This document shows positions 40,764-43,865 of a stretch of 43,865 bases of DNA, in pieces. Numbering within the stretch: position 1 is the stretch's first letter; each line of letters starts with the position of its first letter. The translations under genes were made by a program, and so were the position numbers. This stretch comes from Planctomycetota bacterium (lineage in GTDB: Bacteria; Planctomycetota; Phycisphaerae; UBA1845; PWPN01): the NCBI GenBank assembly GCA_022711465.1, contig JAKLEZ010000036.1, forward strand, positions 1-43,865, written 5' to 3'. Below the pieces are notes generated by a model. The model had not been told where the DNA came from. It did not search any database and was given only the letters and a program-made list of their open reading frames with translations.

Positions 40764-41356
40764 GTTCTCACCTCGCACCAGAAAAACGCAGGAGTTCAAA
40801 TACTTGTCGGTCTCTGGCTGACCGCCGACAGCGTTTTCTTCTGTCATCATGCACCTTCCGAGCAGACCTCTTGTGGCGGGTTGCTCGAAAAAGGGGCGAC
40901 CCGCCACACCGCCTCACATGCCTCGCGGAAGTGATTACAGAGAGACCTCATCCGCCGTCCTCGGATTGTTTCAATATGGAAAGGAAGAGCGGTCACGGTC
41001 TCCCGAAGGCTTTTCGCCGCTATCCTGGAACGCCTCCGGCGTCTCCTTATCCCGCGTTTGAAATGAACCCTTCACCCTGAACCGGCGTGCCCCTCAGCAT
41101 GGCTACCGTTGAGATGGTCCCAGGGAATGCCCTCCGCCGAAGCCAGGAACCGAGGCCGAGAAGCCACCCTGGCACCCATGGGAGTGACCGTTTCAGCCCG
41201 TAAGACAGGAGAAACTCGAAAGTGGGGTAGGCGCAGCGGGGGGAGTGCTGGTACAATGGCAGAAAATTGCCCGACGGCGTAGCTGGGCGAGGTCAAATCG
41301 GAAAACCGGAAACGTCGGTCCAGGTTTAACCAGGACAAGGGAAAGGAGCACGCCCG
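40764..41356. other. Intergenic region between toxin-antitoxin pair and PEP-CTERM gene
   Basis: It contains the antitoxin leader with its hairpin (40868-40907). From 40910 to 41356 I see no gene. The promoter of the rightward PEP-CTERM gene should lie in the last part, but no clear -35/-10 pair stands out. Confidence 0.45.
40868..40907 (-). promoter_or_regulatory. 5' leader hairpin, same as at 1696-1732
   Basis: GTGGCGGGTTGC (40873-40884) pairs with GCGACCCGCCAC (40896-40907) with one G-U pair and an 11-nt loop. The stem and its flank CTCTTGTGGCGGGT match the leader at 1696-1712. It precedes the antitoxin gene and may control it. Confidence 0.5.
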
Positions 41357-42052
41357 ATGAACCGTGCATGGGCAACAGTGGGAATGGCCGTCCTGATGCT
41401 GGGGGCTGGGGCCGCCGAGGCCGCCATTTGGGACCTGACGGCCGACTGGAGCAACGACAACAACCCTAACGGCGTCTGGACGTTGATGAAAAGCCAGACC
41501 GTGGCCTTCACCATCAACCAGCCGGACTACTACAACAACGGGACCCAGCAGCGCGCCTGGGCTGACGAGGTCTTTAGCAGGAATGCACATGTGCCGTTCT
41601 GGATGAAGAGCCAGACGACTGGCTTGATCAGTGCCCACGGCGCCGAGCGGGACCGGACCGGCTCGGACTACACCAGCGCGGTGTGGACCAGCCCCATCGA
41701 CGGTACCGTGCAGATTAGCGGAGCGATCTGGACGGTCTGGGCCAGCGGCCGGCGGATGGACTGGCAGCTGCTTAAGAACGGAGTAGTGCTGACCTCCGGA
41801 CAATTGCTGGCCGACGCCTCCCACATCAACGCCCCGTTCGACTACGCCGACGGCTCCGGCGGCGCCGCCGCGCTATCCCAGACGGTCGCCGTCGGCGACC
41901 GTCTGGAGTTGGCACTGATCTCGGTCTCCGAGGGCGGCAACCTGGGGGACTCGCTGGGGCTGACCTTCCAGATCGCGCCGGAGCCGGCTACACTGATGCT
42001 GTGGCTGTTCGGAGGAGCGGCGGCCTTTCGGCGCCGTCGCCGGACCGCCTGA
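41357..42052 (+). CDS. PEP-CTERM sorted exported protein
   Basis: A 231-residue secreted protein. The signal peptide is AWATVGMAVLMLGAGAAEA, with the mature protein beginning near AIWDLTADWSNDNN. The body is a beta-sandwich-like domain (FTINQPDYYNNGTQQRAWAD ... SGAIWTVWASGRRMDWQLLK ... GDRLELALISV). The C-terminus is a textbook PEP-CTERM signal: PEPATLMLWLFGGAAAF then RRRRRTA. An exosortase elsewhere in the genome would process it, and such proteins go to the cell surface or exopolysaccharide matrix. AAAGGAG lies before the ATG. It is the only PEP-CTERM protein in the window, and it is followed by two orphan dockerin tails. Confidence 0.85.
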   Translation: MNRAWATVGMAVLMLGAGAAEAAIWDLTADWSNDNNPNGVWTLMKSQTVAFTINQPDYYNNGTQQRAWADEVFSRNAHVPFWMKSQTTGLISAHGAERDRTGSDYTSAVWTSPIDGTVQISGAIWTVWASGRRMDWQLLKNGVVLTSGQLLADASHINAPFDYADGSGGAAALSQTVAVGDRLELALISVSEGGNLGDSLGLTFQIAPEPATLMLWLFGGAAAFRRRRRTA

Positions 42053-42178
42053 GCGAATGGAAAGACTATGAGTGGCAGATACGTCAGTGCGCTCTGCGCC
42101 ACAAAGACGCAGAGGTAACAGTCCCCTCCCCACCGCCGGGGCCACGCCGCCGCCCCTCGCGGAACCAGAAGTTCCATC

Positions 42179-42280
42179 AGCCTGGACGCCGACAACGACG
42201 TCGACCAGACCGACTTCGGCGTGTTCCAGCGGTGCTACAGCGGCGCGAACAAGCCGGCTGATCCGGACTGCGCGGGCTGA
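42179..42280 (+). pseudogene. Orphan dockerin tail
   Basis: The frame reads SLDADNDVDQTDFGVFQRCY, then SGANKPADPDCAG and a stop. This is an intact second dockerin loop and tail with no upstream protein or start codon. It lies 126 bp after the PEP-CTERM gene. Confidence 0.65.
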
Positions 42281-42346
42281 TTCGGCTGCTTCTGTTTCCT
42301 CTGCCAAGCTGCCAGGCCTCGGGAGGAAGGGCTGGACGCCTCTCGT

Positions 42347-42445
42347 AGCGACACGGACGCCGACGTCGACCAATCGGACTTCGGCGTCTTTCAGCGGTGC
42401 TATAGGGGAGCGGGTGGGCGGGCTGATCCGAACTACGCGAGTTGA
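42347..42445 (+). pseudogene. Decayed dockerin tail
   Basis: The frame reads SDTDADVDQSDFGVFQRCYR, then GAGGRADPNYAS and a stop, with the tail Cys changed to Tyr. It is preceded by GCCAGGCCTCGGGAGGAAG, similar to the lead-in of the scar at 23751. It is a tandem neighbour of the tail at 42179. Confidence 0.65.
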
Positions 42446-42923
42446 ACCGTCTGCTCCCGTTTCAATGACCAACGACCAGGCCCTATGCGGCAGGACCGGC
42501 CGGCGAGGACGAGCGAAGCGAATCGTGGCGCGTTGCAGCGGTGCTTCATGGGGATCGGCGAGGCGGCTGACCTCAGATCGGCTCGGTTGGCGGCGGAATG
42601 GGGTTTGATGCAAGGGAAGAATGATATAATAAGAGTGGAGTGCGCCTGCTGGGCCGGCAGCTTCGGCGAGTGCGACGGCCGGAATAGAGCTTGGCGCTTC
42701 ATATCTCCTCGGCGTCAAGATCAGGCCGACGACCGCCGCATCGTGCGAGACTACCCGAACAGCAGCATCTCAAATGCGCGCACAACCTACGGACCGGATT
42801 CCGCAGCATGAACTGCGCTCGTGCCCGCAGGCGGCTTCCCGGGCGCTCGAACATGCGGAACGAACGCAAGACACGCCGCGTGCCGGACGGACACGTCATC
42901 TCAACTTGGTTGGAGGTGTGACC

Positions 42924-43865
42924 ATGAAAGCGCTCTGCTCACCGATCGTCCCGATCGTTGTCTTGCTGGTGGCGGGATCCGACGTGCGTGCCCAGGCTCC
43001 CGTGGGTACGGCGTTCACCTATCAGGGGCGGCTCAACTCCAGTGGCCAGCCTTACACCGGCTCGGCGGACATGCAGTTCACGCTCTATGACGCCGCGGCT
43101 GGGGGCCACATCGTGGCCGGTCCGTACGCCTCCGGCAACGTCCAGGTCAAGGATGGCCTCTTCACCACGACGGTGGATTTCGGCGCTGAGGCGTTCAACG
43201 GGGAAGCCCGCTGGCTGCAGATCGGCGTGGTCACACCCGCCGGCGGCGGAGATTACATTCCATTGAGCCCCCGGCAGGCCATCCAGCCCACACCCTACGC
43301 GCTGAAGGTGCCCGGGATCGACGGGCACTCGCTCAACGCGGCCGACGGCGATCCCATCGACGCCCTGTTCGTCAATAGCGACGGTTATGTCGGCATCGGC
43401 ACGACCTCGCCGTTGTACGCGCTGCACGTGGAGACGACCGCGGACCGGGCGATCTACGGGAGAACGCAAGGCACCCTCGGCGCCTATGGAATCAGCGATA
43501 ACCCCAACGGCTGCGGTGTCAGGGGTGACGCGACGTCGGCGAGCGGCTGGGCGGCCGGCGGCGTGTTCAACTGCTGGAGCTCCACACCTGGGGCCAGCGG
43601 CGTTACCGGCACTGCGTGGGCAGCCACCGGTCCGACCTATGGCGGCGCGTTTGAGAGTCACAGCGATAAAGGCTACGGCGTTTACGGCCGTGCCCGTGCA
43701 CCGAGCGGGTTTACATGCGGTGGCTACTTCGAGAGCGATAGCCCGTTTGGCATAGGTGTCCACGGTACCGGGTACTGGGGTGGTTCGTTCGTCTCGGAGG
43801 CGCCAATCGGGGGCGTCGGGACAGGAGGGTCTTGTCGGGGGGGGGGCGAAGTCGGAGTCGGCGTT
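42924..43865 (+). CDS. Secreted tail-fibre-like repeat protein, 3' end outside window
   Basis: The frame stays open for 314 codons to the window edge. The signal peptide (ALCSPIVPIVVLLVAGSDVR, cleavage near AQA) leads to GTAFTYQGRLNSSGQPYTGS, an FxYQGRL domain common in large planctomycetal and bacteroidetal exported proteins. Then come LFVNSDGYVGIGTTSPLYAL, the tail-spike-like GIGTTxPxxxLHV motif, and repeats of the form YGVYGRA / GGYFESDS / GIGVHGTGYWGGSF. In phage fibres and related bacterial proteins such repeats form trimeric stalks. GGAGGTG lies before ATG 42924. A G-run near 43840 is followed by a still-open frame, so a sequencing error there is possible. Confidence 0.75.
   Translation, partial: MKALCSPIVPIVVLLVAGSDVRAQAPVGTAFTYQGRLNSSGQPYTGSADMQFTLYDAAAGGHIVAGPYASGNVQVKDGLFTTTVDFGAEAFNGEARWLQIGVVTPAGGGDYIPLSPRQAIQPTPYALKVPGIDGHSLNAADGDPIDALFVNSDGYVGIGTTSPLYALHVETTADRAIYGRTQGTLGAYGISDNPNGCGVRGDATSASGWAAGGVFNCWSSTPGASGVTGTAWAATGPTYGGAFESHSDKGYGVYGRARAPSGFTCGGYFESDSPFGIGVHGTGYWGGSFVSEAPIGGVGTGGSCRGGGEVGVGV

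Larger units (their letters stand above)
42053..42923. other. Intergenic region with two orphan dockerin tails
   Basis: Apart from the two tails at 42179-42280 and 42347-42445, I see no gene. The final part (about 42600-42923) is the leader of the next secreted gene and contains an AT-richer patch (ATGATATAATAAGAG near 42620), a possible -10 region. Confidence 0.45.

Noticed and set aside
42072..42608. Rightward 178-residue frame after the PEP-CTERM gene
   Set aside because: Wrong frame relative to the two dockerin tails it covers. Thr/Arg/Ser-rich shadow composition.

Overview
The window looks like chromosomal DNA from a Planctomycetota bacterium, probably of the Phycisphaerae type. GC content is high. 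Most large genes encode very long secreted proteins that end in the same dockerin-like Ca-binding tail (DVDQSDFGIFQRC followed by PADPNCAN). One secreted protein ends in a PEP-CTERM signal, several proteins carry thrombospondin type 3 or parallel beta-helix repeats, and small zinc-ribbon proteins typical of this phylum appear. The class-level placement is inferred from these protein styles only.

Layout. Positions 1-2.7 kb hold a STAS-domain protein, a two-gene minus-strand unit of unknown function and a PLD-like protein. A bacterial C2H2 zinc-finger gene at 2.7 kb has a near copy at 39.7 kb. Positions 3.0-4.8 kb are scarred: a frameshifted zinc-ribbon pseudogene, a DUF6717-type lipoprotein, an integrase C-terminal remnant and a subtilase C-terminal remnant. 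Positions 4.8-29.9 kb form a secretome island of six large exported proteins plus decayed genes (a Tat/beta-lactamase chimera and a Sir2 fragment). Several of these genes are followed by a second, decaying copy of the dockerin tail. Positions 30.0-31.8 kb are a minus-strand run of small accessory genes (a RadC-like JAMM protein, hypotheticals and one gene with an in-frame amber codon). Their leaders contain GC-rich hairpins directly before the Shine-Dalgarno sequence.

Positions 31.9-39.2 kb are the most interesting part, a radical-SAM RiPP (ribosomally made, post-translationally modified peptide) locus. A C39-peptidase ABC exporter and an HlyD-type adaptor run leftward. Diverging from them are a 74-aa precursor with an LSKAELKGVLGS leader, a SPASM-type radical SAM maturase, and a second protein with a radical SAM cysteine motif and a Cys-rich tail. 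By inference, the two radical SAM proteins modify the core peptide, the C39 domain removes the leader at a Gly-Ser site, and ABC plus HlyD export the product.

Positions 39.2-40.9 kb carry the second zinc-finger gene and a VapC/AbrB-like toxin-antitoxin pair. Positions 41.4-43.9 kb hold the PEP-CTERM protein, two orphan dockerin tails and the start of a secreted repeat protein that runs off the window. No tRNA, rRNA, CRISPR array or intact insertion sequence was recognised.
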